NCBI GenBank assembly: GCA_946800325.1
Contig: OX326957.1
Coordinates: forward strand, 20,337,007 to 20,401,006
Origin: Luzula sylvatica
Taxonomy: Eukaryota; Streptophyta; Magnoliopsida; Poales; Juncaceae
DNA: 64,000 nt
Direction of reading: 5' to 3'
Shown: piece by piece, positions 24,101 to 40,100 of the stretch
How the letters are laid out: every line of letters begins with the position of its first letter
Numbering within the stretch: position 1 is the stretch's first letter
Position numbers and translations under genes: made by a program
Notes under the pieces: generated by a model
What the model was told of the DNA's origin: nothing
Database searches by the model: none
Seen by the model: the letters and a program-made list of their open reading frames with translations, nothing else

Positions 24101-25010
24101 TTCACAAACACTAAGAAAGTTTGTTTTTCGATTCAAAACAAGATTTTAACGCTTTGTGGAGTTCAAATAACGTGTTTTGAGTTCATTTGTATCGTATCTT
24201 TTACTACATAACTTTTCACCAAATTTCACAAACACTAAGGAAGTTTGTTTTTCGATTCAAAACAAGATTTTAACGCTTTGTGGAGTTCAAATAACGTGTT
24301 TTGAGATCATTTGTATCGTATCTTTTACTACATAACTTTTCACCAAATTTCACAAACACTAAGTAAGTTTATTTTTCGATTCAAAACAAGATTTTAACGT
24401 TTTGAGGGGTTCAAATAACGTGTTTTGAGATCATTTATATCGTATCTTTTACTACATAACTTTTCACCAAATTTCACAAACACTAAGAAAGTTTGTTTTT
24501 CGATTCAAAACAAGATTTTAACGCTTTGAGGAGGTCAAATAACGTGTTTTGAGATCATTTGTATCTTATCTTTTACTACATAACTTTTCACCAAATTTCA
24601 CAAACACTAAGAAAGTTTGTTTTTCGATTCAAAACAAGATTTTAACGCTTTGTGGAGTTCAAATAACGTGTTTTGAGATCATTTGTATCGTATCTTTTAC
24701 TACATAACTTTTCACCAAATTTCACAAACACTAAGAAAGTTTGTTTTTCGATTCAAAACAAGATTTTAACGCTTTGTGGAGTTCCAATAACGTGTTTTGA
24801 GTTCATTTGTATCGTATCTTTTACTACATAACTTTTCACCAAATTTCACAAACACTAAGTAAGTTTGTTTTTCGATTCAAAACAAGATTTTAACGCTTTG
24901 TGGAGTTCAAATAACGTGTTTTGAGATCATTTGTATCGTATCTTTTACTACATAACTTTTCACCAAATTTCACAAACACTAAGAAAGTTTGTTTTTCGAT
25001 TCAAAACAAG

Positions 25011-28000
25011 ACTTTAACGCTTTGTGGAGTTCCAATAACGTGTTTTGAGTTCATTTGTATCGTATCTTTTACTACATAACTTTTCACCAAATTTCACAAA
25101 CACTAAGTAAGTTTGTTTTTCGATTCAAAACAAGATTTTAACGCTTTGTGGAGTTCAAATAACGTGTTTTGAGTTCATTTGTATCGTATCGTTTACTACA
25201 TAACTTTTCACCAAATTTCACAAACACTAAGAAAGTTTGTTTTTCGATTCAGAACAAGATTTTAACGCTTTGTGGAGTTCCAATAACGTGTTTTGAGTTC
25301 ATTTGTATCGTACCTTTTACTTCATAACTTTTCACCAAATTTCACAAACACTAAGAAAGTTTATTTTTCGATTCAAAACAAGATTTTAACGCTCTTTGGA
25401 GTTTAAATAACGTGTTTTGAGATCATTTGTATCGTATCTTTTACTACATAATTTTTCACCAAATTTCACAAACACTAAGAAAGTTTGTTTTTCGATTCAA
25501 AACAAGATTTTAACGCTTTGAGGAGTACAAATAACGTGTTTTGAGATCATTTGTATCGTATCGTTTACAACATAACTTTTCACCAAATTTCACAAACACT
25601 AAGAAAGTTTGTTTTTCGATTCAAAACAAGATTTTAACGCTTTGTGGAGTTCAAATAACGTGTTTTGAGTTCATTTGTATCGTATGTTTTACTGCATAAC
25701 TTTTCACCAAATTTCACAAACACTAAGAAAGTTTGTTTTTCGATTCAAAACAAGATTTTAACGCTTTGTGGAGTTCAAATAACGTGTTTTGAGATCATTT
25801 GTATCGTATCTTTTACTACATAACTTTTCACCAAATTTCACAAACACTAAGTAAGTTTATTTTTCGATTCAAAACAAGATGTTAACGTTTTGAGGAGTTC
25901 AAATAACGTGTTTTGAGATCATTTGTATCGTATCTTTTACAACATAACTTTTCACCAAATTTCACAAACACTAAGTAAGTTTGTTTTTCGATTCAAAACA
26001 AGATTTTAACGCTTTGTGGAGTTCAAATAACGTGTTTTGAGATCATTTGTATCGTATCTTTTACTACATAACTTTTCACCAAATTTCACAAACACTAAGA
26101 AAGTTTGTTTTTCGATTCAAAACAAGATTTTAACGCTTTGTGGAGTTCAAATAACGTGTTTTGAGTTCATTTGTATCGTATCTTTTACTACATAACTTTT
26201 CACCAAATTTCACAAACACTAAGGAAGTTTGTTTTTCGATTCAAAACAAGATTTTAACGCTTTGTGGAGTTCAAATATCGTGTTTTGAGATCATTTGTAT
26301 CGTATCTTTTACTACATAACTTTTCACCAAATTTCACAAACACTAAGTAAGTTTATTTTTCGATTCAAAACAAGATTTTAACGTTTTGAGGAGTTCAAAT
26401 AACGTGTTTTGAGATCATTTATATCGTATCTTTTACTACATAACTTTTCACCAAATTTCACAAACACTAAGAAAGTTTGTTTTTCGATTCAAAACAAGAT
26501 TTTAACGCTTTGTGGAGTTCAAATAACGTGTTTTGAGATCATTTGTATCGTATCTTTTACTACATAACTTTTCACCAAATTTCACAAATACTAAGGAAGA
26601 TTGTTTTTCGATTCAAAACAAGATTTTAACGCTTTGTGGAGTTCAAATAACGTGTTTTGAGATCATTTGTATCGTATCTTTTACTACATAACTTTTCACC
26701 AAATTTCACAAACACTAAGTAAGTTTGTTTTTCGATTCAAAACAAGATTTTAACGCTTTGTGGAGGTCAAATAACGTGTTTTGAGTTCATTTGTATCGTA
26801 TCTTTTACTACATAACTTTTCACCAAATTTCACAAATACTAAGGAAGTTTGTTTTTCGATTCAAAACAAGATTTTAACGCTTTGTGGAGTTCAAATAACG
26901 TGTTTTGAGATCATTTGTATCGTATCTTTTACTACATAACTTTTCACCAAATTTCACAAACACTAAGTAAGTTTGTTTTTCGATTCAAAACAAGATTTTA
27001 ACGCTTTGTGGAGGTCAAATAACGTGTTTTGAGTTCATTTGTATCGTATCTTTTACTACATAACTTTTCACCAAATTTCACAAATACTAAGGAAGTTTGT
27101 TTTTCGATTCAAAACAAGATTTTAACGCTTTGTGGAGTTCAAATAACGTGTTTTGAGATCATTTGTATCGTATCTTTTACTACATAACTTTTCACCAAAT
27201 TTCACAAACACTAAGAAAGTTTGTTTTTCGATTCAAAACAAGATTTTAACGCTTTGAGGAGGTCAAATAACGTGTTTTGAGATCATTTGTATCTTATCTT
27301 TTACTACATAACTTTTCACCAAATTTCACAAACACTAAGAAAGTTTGTTTTTCGATTCAAAACAAGATTTTAACGCTTTGTGGAGTTCAAATAACGTGTT
27401 TTGAGATCATTTGTATCGTATCTTTTACTACATAACTTTTCACAAAATTTCACAAACACTAAGAAAGTTTGTTTTTCGATTCAAAACAAGATTTTAACGC
27501 TTTGTGGAGTTCCAATAACGTGTTTTGAGTTCATTTGTATCGTATCTTTTACTACATAACTTTTCACCAAATTTCACAAACACTAAGTAAGTTTGTTTTT
27601 CGATTCAAAACAAGATTTTAACGCTTTGTGGAGTTCAAATAACGTGTTTTGAGTTCATTTGTATCGTATCGTTTACTACATAACTTTTCACCAAATTTCA
27701 CAAACACTAAGAAAGTTTGTTTTTCGATTCAGAACAAGATTTTAACGCTTTGTGGAGTTCCAATAACGTGTTTTGAGTTCATTTGTATCGTACCTTTTAC
27801 TGCATAACTTTTCACCAAATTTCACAAACACTAAGAAAGTTTGTTTTTCGATTCAAAACAAGATTTTAACGCTTTGTGGAGTTCAAATAACGTGTTTTGA
27901 GTTCATTTGTATCGTATGTTTTACTGCATAACTTTTCACCAAATTTCACAAACACTAAGAAAGTTTGTTTTTCGATTCAAAACAAGATTTTAACGCTTTG

Positions 28001-31000
28001 TGGAGTTCAAATAACGTGTTTTGAGATCATTTGTATCGTATCTTTTACTACATAACTTTTCACCAAATTTCACAAACACTAAGTAAGTTTGTTTTTCGAT
28101 TCAAAACAAGATTTTAACGCTTTGTGGAGTTCAAATAACGTGTTTTGAGTTCATTTGTATCGTATCTTTTACAACATAACTTTTCACCAAATTTCACAAA
28201 CACTAAGTAAGTTTGTTTTTCGATTCAAAACAAGATTTTAACGCTTTGTGGAGTTCAAATAACGTGTTTTGAGATCATTTGTATCGTATCTTTTACTACA
28301 TAACTTTTCACCAGATTTCACAAACACTAAGAAAGTTTGTTTTTCGATTCAAAACAAAATTTTAACGCTTTGCGGAGTTCAAATAACGTGTTTTGAGTTC
28401 ATTTGTATCGTATCTTTTACTACATAACTTTTCACCAAATTTCACAAACACTAAGAAAGTTTGTTTTTCGATTCAAAACAAGATTTTAACGCTTTGTGGA
28501 GTTCAAATAACGTGTTTTGAGTTCATTTGTATCGTATCTTTTACTACATAACTTTTCACCAAATTTCACAAACACTAAGGAAGTTTGTTTTTCGATTCAA
28601 AACAAGATTTTAACGCTTTGTGGAGTTCCAATAACGTGTTTTGAGTTCATTTGTATCGTATCTTTTACTACATAACTTTTCACCAAATTTCACAAACACT
28701 AAGTAAGTTTGTTTTTCGATTCAAAACAAGATTTTAACGCTTTGTGGAGTTCAAATAACGTGTTTTGAGATCATTTGTATCGTATCTTTTACTACATAAC
28801 TTTTCACCAAATTTCACAAACACTAAGAAAGTTTGTTTTTCGATTCAAAACAAGATTTTAACGCTTTGTGGAGTTCAAATAACGTGTTTTGAGTTCATTT
28901 GTATCGTATCTTTTACTACATAACTTTTCACCAAATTTCACAAACACTAAGGAAGTTTGTTTTTCGATTCAAAACAAGATTTTAACGCTTTGTGGAGTTC
29001 AAATAACGTGTTTTGAGATCATTTGTATCGTATCTTTTACTACATAACTTTTCACCAAATTTCACAAACACTAAGTAAGTTTATTTTTCGATTCAAAACA
29101 AGATTTTAACGTTTTGAGGGGTTCAAATAACGTGTTTTGAGATCATTTATATCGTATCTTTTACTACATAACTTTTCACCAAATTTCACAAACACTAAGA
29201 AAGTTTGTTTTTCGATTCAAAACAAGATTTTAACGCTTTGAGGAGGTCAAATAACGTGTTTTGAGATCATTTGTATCTTATCTTTTACTACATAACTTTT
29301 CACCAAATTTCACAAACACTAAGAAAGTTTGTTTTTCGATTCAAAACAAGATTTTAACGCTTTGTGGAGTTCAAATAACGTGTTTTGAGATCATTTGTAT
29401 CGTATCTTTTACTACATAACTTTTCACCAAATTTCACAAACACTAAGAAAGTTTGTTTTTCGATTCAAAACAAGATTTTAACGCTTTGTGGAGTTCCAAT
29501 AACGTGTTTTGAGTTCATTTGTATCGTATCTTTTACTACATAACTTTTCACCAAATTTCACAAACACTAAGTAAGTTTGTTTTTCGATTCAAAACAAGAT
29601 TTTAACGCTTTGTGGAGTTCAAATAACGTGTTTTGAGATCATTTGTATCGTATCTTTTACTACATAACTTTTCACCAAATTTCACAAACACTAAGAAAGT
29701 TTGTTTTTCGATTCAAAACAAGACTTTAACGCTTTGTGGAGTTCCAATAACGTGTTTTGAGTTCATTTGTATCGTATCTTTTACTACATAACTTTTCACC
29801 AAATTTCACAAACACTAAGTAAGTTTGTTTTTCGATTCAAAACAAGATTTTAACGCTTTGTGGAGTTCAAATAACGTGTTTTGAGTTCATTTGTATCGTA
29901 TCGTTTACTACATAACTTTTCACCAAATTTCACAAACACTAAGAAAGTTTGTTTTTCGATTCAGAACAAGATTTTAACGCTTTGTGGAGTTCCAATAACG
30001 TGTTTTGAGTTCATTTGTATCGTACCTTTTACTTCATAACTTTTCACCAAATTTCACAAACACTAAGAAAGTTTATTTTTCGATTCAAAACAAGATTTTA
30101 ACGCTCTTTGGAGTTTAAATAACGTGTTTTGAGATCATTTGTATCGTATCTTTTACTACATAATTTTTCACCAAATTTCACAAACACTAAGAAAGTTTGT
30201 TTTTCGATTCAAAACAAGATTTTAACGCTTTGAGGAGTACAAATAACGTGTTTTGAGATCATTTGTATCGTATCGTTTACAACATAACTTTTCACCAAAT
30301 TTCACAAACACTAAGAAAGTTTGTTTTTCGATTCAAAACAAGATTTTAACGCTTTGTGGAGTTCAAATAACGTGTTTTGAGTTCATTTGTATCGTATCTT
30401 TTACTACATAACTTTTCACCAAATTTCACAAACACTAAGGAAGTTTGTTTTTCGATTCAAAACAAGATTTTAACGCTTTGTGGAGTTCAAATAACGTGTT
30501 TTGAGATCATTTGTATCGTATCTTTTACTACATAACTTTTCACCAAATTTCACAAACACTAAGTAAGTTTATTTTTCGATTCAAAACAAGATTTTAACGT
30601 TTTGAGGAGTTCAAATAACGTGTTTTGAGATCATTTATATCGTATCTTTTACTACATAACTTTTCACCAAATTTCACAAACACTAAGAAAGTTTGTTTTT
30701 CGATTCAAAACAAGATTTTAACGCTTTGTGGAGTTCAAATAACGTGTTTTGAGATCATTTGTATCGTATCTTTTACTACATAACTTTTCACCAAATTTCA
30801 CAAATACTAAGGAAGATTGTTTTTCGATTCAAAACAAGATTTTAACGCTTTGTGGAGTTCAAATAACGTGTTTTGAGATCATTTGTATCGTATCTTTTAC
30901 TACATAACTTTTCACCAAATTTCACAAACACTAAGTAAGTTTGTTTTTCGATTCAAAACAAGATTTTAACGCTTTGTGGAGGTCAAATAACGTGTTTTGA

Positions 31001-32450
31001 GTTCATTTGTATCGTATCTTTTACTACATAACTTTTCACCAAATTTCACAAATACTAAGGAAGTTTGTTTTTCGATTCAAAACAAGATTTTAACGCTTTG
31101 TGGAGTTCAAATAACGTGTTTTGAGATCATTTGTATCGTATCTTTTACTACATAACTTTTCACCAAATTTCACAAACACTAAGTAAGTTTATTTTTCGAT
31201 TCAAAACAAGATTTTAACGTTTTGAGGGGTTCAAATAACGTGTTTTGAGATCATTTATATCGTATCTTTTACTACATAACTTTTCACCAAATTTCACAAA
31301 CACTAAGAAAGTTTGTTTTTCGATTCAAAACAAGATTTTAACGCTTTGAGGAGGTCAAATAACGTGTTTTGAGATCATTTGTATCTTATCTTTTACTACA
31401 TAACTTTTCACCAAATTTCACAAACACTAAGAAAGTTTGTTTTTCGATTCAAAACAAGATTTTAACGCTTTGTGGAGTTCAAATAACGTGTTTTGAGATC
31501 ATTTGTATCGTATCTTTTACTACATAACTTTTCACAAAATTTCACAAACACTAAGAAAGTTTGTTTTTCGATTCAAAACAAGATTTTAACGCTTTGTGGA
31601 GTTCCAATAACGTGTTTTGAGTTCATTTGTATCGTATCTTTTACTACATAACTTTTCACCAAATTTCACAAACACTAAGTAAGTTTGTTTTTCGATTCAA
31701 AACAAGATTTTAACGCTTTGTGGAGTTCAAATAACGTGTTTTGAGTTCATTTGTATCGTATCTTTTACAACATAACTTTTCACCAAATTTCACAAACACT
31801 AAGTAAGTTTGTTTTTCGATTCAAAACAAGATTTTAACGCTTTGTGGAGTTCAAATAACGTGTTTTGAGATCATTTGTATCGTATCTTTTACTACATAAC
31901 TTTTCACCAGATTTCACAAACACTAAGAAAGTTTGTTTTTCGATTCAAAACAAAATTTTAACGCTTTGCGGAGTTCAAATAACGTGTTTTGAGTTCATTT
32001 GTATCGTATCTTTTACTACATAACTTTTCACCAAATTTCACAAACACTAAGAAAGTTTGTTTTTCGATTCAAAACAAGATTTTAACGCTTTGTGGAGTTC
32101 AAATAACGTGTTTTGAGTTCATTTGTATCGTATCTTTTACTACATAACTTTTCACCAAATTTCACAAACACTAAGGAAGTTTGTTTTTCGATTCAAAACA
32201 AGATTTTAACGCTTTGTGGAGTTCCAATAACGTGTTTTGAGTTCATTTGTATCGTATCTTTTACTACATAACTTTTCACCAAATTTCACAAACACTAAGT
32301 AAGTTTGTTTTTCGATTCAAAACAAGATTTTAACGCTTTGTGGAGTTCAAATAACGTGTTTTGAGTTCATTTGTATCGTATCGTTTACTACATAACTTTT
32401 CACCAAATTTCACAAACACTAAGAAAGTTTGTTTTTCGATTCAGAACAAG
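25011..32450 (+). repeat. 38-monomer (4712-bp) duplicated segment with a 4-monomer loss in the second copy
   Basis: The rare AAGACTTTAACG (25011 and 29723), CTTCATAAC (25321 and 30033) and CAGAAC (25250 and 29962; 27730 and 32442) are offset by exactly 4712 bp. The private GGAAGATTG variant (ending 26600 and 30816) is offset by 4216, which is 496 bp less. Four monomers present near 25660-26160 are therefore absent near 30380 in the second copy. Confidence 0.75.
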
Positions 32451-32999
32451 ATTTTAACGCTTTGTGGAGTTCCAATAACGTGTTTTGAGTTCATTTGTAT
32501 CGTACCTTTTACTGCATAACTTTTCACCAAATTTCACAAACACTAAGAAAGTTTATTTTTCGATTCAAAACAAGATTTTAACGCTCTTTGGAGTTTAAAT
32601 AACGTGTTTTGAGATCATTTGTATCGTATCTTTTACTACATAATTTTTCACCAAATTTCACAAACACTAAGAAAGTTTGTTTTTCGATTCAAAACAAGAT
32701 TTTAACGCTTTGAGGAGTACAAATAACGTGTTTTGAGATCATTTGTATCGTATCATTTACAACATAACTTTTCACCAAATTTCACAAACACTAAGAAAGT
32801 TTGTTTTTCGATTCAAAACAAGATTTTAACGCTTTGTGGAGTTCAAATAACGTGTTTTGAGTTCATTTGTATCGTATCTTTTACTGCATAACTTTTCACC
32901 AAATTTCACAAACACTAAGAAAGTTTGTTTTTCGATTCAAAACAAGATTTTAACGCTTTGTGGAGTTCAAATAACGTGTTTTGAGATCATTTGTATCGT

Positions 33000-33400
33000 A
33001 TCTTTTACTACATAACTTTTCCCCAAATTTCACAAACACTAAGAAAGTTTGTTTTTCGATTCAAAACAAGATTTTAACGCTTTGTGGAGTTCCAATAACG
33101 TGTTTTGAGATCATTTGTATCGTATCTTTTACTACATAACTTTTCACCAAATTTCACAAACACTAAGTAAGTTTGTTTTTCGATTCAAAACAAGATTTTA
33201 ACGCTTTGTGGAGTTCAAATAACGTGTTTTGAGATCATTTGTATCGTATCTTTTACTACATAACTTTTCCCCAAATTTCACAAACACTAAGAAAGTTTGT
33301 TTTTCGATTCAAAACAAGATTTTAACGCTTTGTGGAGTTCCAATAACGTGTTTTGAGTTCATTTGTATCGTATCTTTTACTACATAACTTTTCACCAAAT
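33000..33400 (+). repeat. 2-monomer local duplication
   Basis: The rare CTTTTCCCCAAATT variant occurs at 33021 and 33269, exactly 248 bp (two units) apart, and nowhere else that I saw. This is a very recent dimer duplication. Confidence 0.7.
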
Positions 33401-34199
33401 TTCACAAACACTAAGTAAGTTTGTTTTTCGATTCAAAACAAGATTTTAACGCTTTGTGGAGTTCAAATAACGTGTTTTGAGTTCATTTGTATCGTATCGT
33501 TTACTACATAACTTTTCACCAAATTTCACAAACACTAAGAAAGTTTGTTTTTCGATTCAGAACAAGATTTTAACGCTTTGTGGAGTTCCAATAACGTGTT
33601 TTGAGTTCATTTGTATCGTACCTTTTACTGCATAACTTTTCACCAAATTTCACAAACACTAAGAAAGTTTATTTTTCGATTCAAAACAAGATTTGAACGC
33701 TCTTTGGAGTTTAAATAACGTGTTTTGAGATCATTTGTATCGTATCTTTTACTACATAATTTTTCACCAAATTTCACAAACACTAAGAAAGTTTGTTTTT
33801 CGATTCAAAACAAGATTTTAACGCTTTGAGGAGTACAAATAACGTGTTTTGAGATCAATTGTATCGTATCATTTACAACATAACTTTTCACCAAATTTCA
33901 CAAACACTAAGAAAGTTTGTTTTTCGATTCAAAACAAGATTTTAACGCTTTGTGGAGTTCAAATAACGTGTTTTGAGTTCATTTGTATCGTATCTTTTAC
34001 TGCATAACTTTTCACCAAATTTCACAAACACTAAGAAAGTTTGTTTTTCGATTCAAAACAAGATTTTAACGCTTTGTGGAGTTCAAATAACGTGTTTTGA
34101 GATCATTTGTATCGTATCATTTACTGCATAACTTTTCACCAAATTTCACAAACACTAAGAAAGTTTGTTTTTCGATTCAAAACAAGATTTTAAAGCTTT

Positions 34200-37100
34200 G
34201 AGGAGTACAAATAACGTGTTTTGAGATCATTTGTATCGTATCGTTTACAACATAACTTTTCACCAAATTTCACAAACACTAAGAAAGTTTGTTTTTCGAT
34301 TCAAAACAAGATTTTAACGCTTTGTGGAGTTCAAATAACGTGTTTTGAGTTCATTTGTATCGTATGTTTTACTGCATAACTTTTCACCAAATTTCACAAA
34401 CACTAAGAAAGTTTGTTTTTCGATTCAAAACAAGATTTTAACGCTTTGTGGAGTTCAAATAACGTGTTTTGAGATCATTTGTATCGTATCTTTTACTACA
34501 TAACTTTTCACCAAATTTCACAAACACTAAGTAAGTTTGTTTTTCGATTCAAAACAAGATTTTAACGCTTTGTGGAGTTCAAATAACGTGTTTTGAGTTC
34601 ATTTGTATCGTATCTTTTACAACATAACTTTTCACCAAATTTCACAAACACTAAGTAAGTTTGTTTTTCGATTCAAAACAAGATTTTAACGCTTTGTGGA
34701 GTTCAAATAACGTGTTTTGAGATCATTTGTATCGTATCTTTTACTACATAACTTTTCACCAAATTTCACAAACACTAAGAAAGTTTGTTTTTCGATTCAA
34801 AACAAAATTTTAACGCTTTGCGGAGTTCAAATAACGTGTTTTGAGTTCATTTGTATCGTATCTTTTACTACATAACTTTTCACCAAATTTCACAAACACT
34901 AAGAAAGTTTGTTTTTCGATTCAAAACAAGATTTTAACGCTTTGAGGAGTACAAATAACGTGTTTTGAGATCATTTGTATCGTATCGTTTACAACATAAC
35001 TTTTCACCAAATTTCACAAACACTAAGAAAGTTTGTTTTTCGATTCAAAACAAGATTTTAACGCTTTGTGGAGTTCAAATAACGTGTTTTGAGTTCATTT
35101 GTATCGTATGTTTTACTGCATAACTTTTCACCAAATTTCACAAACACTAAGAAAGTTTGTTTTTCGATTCAAAACAAGATTTTAACGCTTTGTGGAGTTC
35201 AAATAACGTGTTTTGAGATCATTTGTATCGTATCTTTTACTACATAACTTTTCACCAAATTTCACAAACACTAAGTAAGTTTGTTTTTCGATTCAAAACA
35301 AGATTTTAACGCTTTGTGGAGTTCAAATAACGTGTTTTGAGTTCATTTGTATCGTATCTTTTACAACATAACTTTTCACCAAATTTCACAAACACTAAGT
35401 AAGTTTGTTTTTCGATTCAAAACAAGATTTTAACGCTTTGTGGAGTTCAAATAACGTGTTTTGAGATCATTTGTATCGTATCTTTTACTACATAACTTTT
35501 CACCAGATTTCACAAACACTAAGAAAGTTTGTTTTTCGATTCAAAACAAAATTTTAACGCTTTGCGGAGTTCAAATAACGTGTTTTGAGTTCATTTGTAT
35601 CGTATCTTTTACTACATAACTTTTCACCAAATTTCACAAACACTAAGAAAGTTTGTTTTTCGATTCAAAACAAGATTTTAACGCTTTGTGGAGTTCAAAT
35701 AACGTGTTTTGAGTTCATTTGTATCGTATCTTTTACTACATAACTTTTCACCAAATTTCACAAACACTAAGGAAGTTTGTTTTTCGATTCAAAACAAGAT
35801 TTTAACGCTTTGTGGAGTTCAAATAACGTGTTTTGAGATCATTTGTATCGTATCTTTTACTACATAACTTTTCACCAAATTTCACAAACACTAAGTAAGT
35901 TTATTTTTCGATTCAAAACAAGATTTTAACGTTTTGAGGAGTTCAAATAACGTGTTTTGAGATCATTTATATCGTATCTTTTACTACATAACTTTTCACC
36001 AAATTTCACAAACACTAAGAAAGTTTGTTTTTCGATTCAAAACAAGATTTTAACGCTTTGTGGAGTTCAAATAACGTGTTTTGAGATCATTTGTATCGTA
36101 TCTTTTACTACATAACTTTTCACCAAATTTCACAAACACTAAGAAAGTTTGTTTTTCGATTCAAAACAAGATTTTAACGCTTTGAGGAGTACAAATAACG
36201 TGTTTTGAGATCATTTGTATCGTATCATTTACAACATAACTTTTCACCAAATTTCACAAACACTAAGAAAGTTTGTTTTTCGATTCAAAACAAGATTTTA
36301 ACGCTTTGTGGAGTTCAAATAACGTGTTTTGAGTTCATTTGTATCGTATCTTTTACTGCATAACTTTTCACCAAATTTCACAAACACTAAGAAAGTTTGT
36401 TTTTCGATTCAAAACAAGATTTTAACGCTTTGTGGAGTTCAAATAACGTGTTTTGAGATCATTTGTATCGTATCATTTACTACATAACTTTTCACCAAAT
36501 TTCACAAACACTAAGAAAGTTTGTTTTTCGATTCAAAACAAGATTTTAACGCTTTGAGGAGTACAAATAACGTGTTTTGAGATCATTTGTATCGTATCGT
36601 TTACAACATAACTTTTCACCAAATTTCACAAACACTAAGAAAGTTTGTTTTTCGATTCAAAACAAGATTTTAACGCTTTGTGGAGTTCAAATAACGTGTT
36701 TTGAGTTCATTTGTATCGTATGTTTTACTGCATAACTTTTCACCAAATTTCACAAACACTAAGAAAGTTTGTTTTTCGATTCAAAACAAGATTTTAACGC
36801 TTTGTGGAGTTCAAATAACGTGTTTTGAGATCATTTGTATCGTATCTTTTACTACATAACTTTTCACCAAATTTCACAAACACTAAGTAAGTTTGTTTTT
36901 CGATTCAAATCAAGATTTTAACGCTTTGTGGAGTTCAAATAACGTGTTTTGAGTTCATTTGTATCGTATCTTTTACAACATAACTTTTCACCAAATTTCA
37001 CAAACACTAAGTAAGTTTGTTTTTCGATTCAAAACAAGATTTTAACGCTTTGTGGAGTTCAAATAACGTGTTTTGAGATCATTTGTATCGTATCTTTTAC

Positions 37101-40100
37101 TACATAACTTTTCACCAAATTTCACAAACACTAAGAAAGTTTGTTTTTCGATTCAAAACAAAATTTTAACGCTTAGCGGAGTTCAAATAACGTGTTTTGA
37201 GTTCATTTGTATCGTATCTTTTACTACATAACTTTTCACCAAATTTCACAAACACTAAGAAAGTTTGTTTTTCGATTCAAAACAAGATTTTAACGCTTTG
37301 AGGAGTACAAATAACGTGTTTTGAGATCATTTGTATCGTATCGTTTACAACATAACTTTTCACCAAATTTCACAAACACTAAGAAAGTTTGTTTTTCGAT
37401 TCAAAACAAGATTTTAAAGCTTTGTGGAGTTCAAATAACGTGTTTTGAGTTCATTTGTATCGTATGTTTTACTGCATAACTTTTCACCAAATTTCACAAA
37501 CACTAAGAAAGTTTGTTTTTCGATTCAAAACAAGATTTTAACGCTTTGTGGAGTTCAAATAACGTGTTTTGAGATCATTTGTATCGTATCTTTTACTACA
37601 TAACTTTTCACCAAATTTCACAAACACTAAGTAAGTTTGTTTTTCGATTCAAAACAAGATTTTAACGCTTTGTGGAGTTCAAATAACGTGTTTTGAGTTC
37701 ATTTGTATCGTATCTTTTACAACATAACTTTTCACCAAATTTCACAAACACTAAGTAAGTTTGTTTTTCGATTCAAAACAAGATTTTAACGCTTTGTGGA
37801 GTTCAAATAACGTGTTTTGAGATCATTTGTATCGTATCTTTTACTACATAACTTTTCACCAGATTTCACAAACACTAAGAAAGTTTGTTTTTCGATTCAA
37901 AACAAAATTTTAACGCTTTGCGGAGTTCAAATAACGTGTTTTGAGTTCATTTGTATCGTATCTTTTACTACATAACTTTTCACCAAATTTCACAAACACT
38001 AAGAAAGTTTGTTTTTCGATTCAAAACAAGATTTTAACGCTTTGTGGAGTTCAAATAACGTGTTTTGAGTTCATTTGTATCGTATCTTTTACTACATAAC
38101 TTTTCACCAAATTTCACAAACACTAAGGAAGTTTGTTTTTCGATTCAAAACAAGATTTTAACGCTTTGTGGAGTTCAAATAACGTGTTTTGAGATCATTT
38201 GTATCGTATCTTTTACTACATAACTTTTCACCAAATTTCACAAACACTAAGTAAGTTTATTTTTCGATTCAAAACAAGATTTTAACGTTTTGAGGAGTTC
38301 AAATAACGTGTTTTGAGATCATTTATATCGTATCTTTTACTACATAACTTTTCACCAAATTTCACAAACACTAAGAAAGTTTGTTTTTCGATTCAAAACA
38401 AGATTTTAACGCTTTGTGGAGTTCAAATAACGTGTTTTGAGATCATTTGTATCGTATCTTTTACTACATAACTTTTCACCAAATTTCACAAATACTAATG
38501 AAGTTTGTTTTTCGATTCAAAACAAGATTTTAACGCTTTGTGGAGTTCAAATAACGTGTTTTGAGATCATTTGTATCGTATCTTTTACTACATAACTTTT
38601 CACCAAATTTCACAAACACTAAGTAAGTTTGTTTTTCGATTCAAAACAAGATTTTAACGCTTTGTGGAGTTCAAATAACGTGTTTTGAGATCATTTGTAT
38701 CGTATCTTTTACTACATAACTTTTCACCAAATTTCACAAACACTAAGTAAGTTTGTTTTTCGATTCAAAACAAGATTTTAACGCTTTGTGGAGTTCAAAT
38801 AACGTGTTTTGAGTTCATTTGTATCGTATCTTTTACAACATAACTTTTCACCAAATTTCACAAACACTAAGTAAGTTTGTTTTTCGATTCAAAACAAGAT
38901 TTTAACGCTTTGTGGAGTTCAAATAACGTGTTTTGAGATCATTTGTATCGTATCTTTTACTACATAACTTTTCACCAGATTTCACAAACACTAAGAAAGT
39001 TTGTTTTTCGATTCAAAACAAAATTTTAACGCTTTGCGGAGTTCAAATAACGTGTTTTGAGTTCATTTGTATCGTATCTTTTACTACATAACTTTTCACC
39101 AAATTTCACAAACACTAAGAAAGTTTGTTTTTCGATTCAAAACAAGATTTTAACGCTTTGTGGAGTTCAAATAACGTGTTTTGAGTTCATTTGTATCGTA
39201 TCTTTTACTACATAACTTTTCACCAAATTTCACAAACACTAAGGAAGTTTGTTTTTCGATTCAAAACAAGATTTTAACGCTTTGTGGAGTTCAAATAACG
39301 TGTTTTGAGATCATTTGTATCGTATCTTTTACTACATAACTTTTCACCAAATTTCACAAACACTAAGTAAGTTTATTTTTCGATTCAAAACAAGATTTTA
39401 ACGTTTTGAGGAGTTCAAATAACGTGTTTTGAGATCATTTATATCGTATCTTTTACTACATAACTTTTCACCAAATTTCACAAACACTAAGAAAGTTTGT
39501 TTTTCGATTCAAAACAAGATTTTAACACTTTGTGGAGTTCAAATAACGTGTTTTGAGATCATTTGTATCGTATCTTTTACTACATAACTTTTCACCAAAT
39601 TTCACAAATACTAATGAAGTTTGTTTTTCGATTCAAAACAAGATTTTAACGCTTTGTGGAGTTCAAATAACGTGTTTTGAGATCATTTGTATCGTATCAT
39701 TTACTACATAACTTTTCACCAAATTTCACAAACACTAAGAAAGTTTGTTTTTCGATTCAAAACAAGATTTTAACGCTTTGAGGAGTACAAATAACGTGTT
39801 TTGAGATCATTTGTATCGTATCGTTTACAACATAACTTTTCACCAAATTTCACAAACACTAAGAAAGTTTGTTTTTCGATTCAAAACAAGATTTTAACGC
39901 TTTGTGGAGTACAAATAACGTGTTTTGAGTTCATTTGTATCGTATGTTTTACTGCATAACTTTTCACCAAATTTCACAAACACTAAGAAAGTTTGTTTTT
40001 CGATTCAAAACAAGATTTTTACGCTTTGTGGAGTTCAAATAACGTGTTTTGAGATCATTTGTATCGTATCTTTTACTACATAACTTTTCACCAAATTTCA

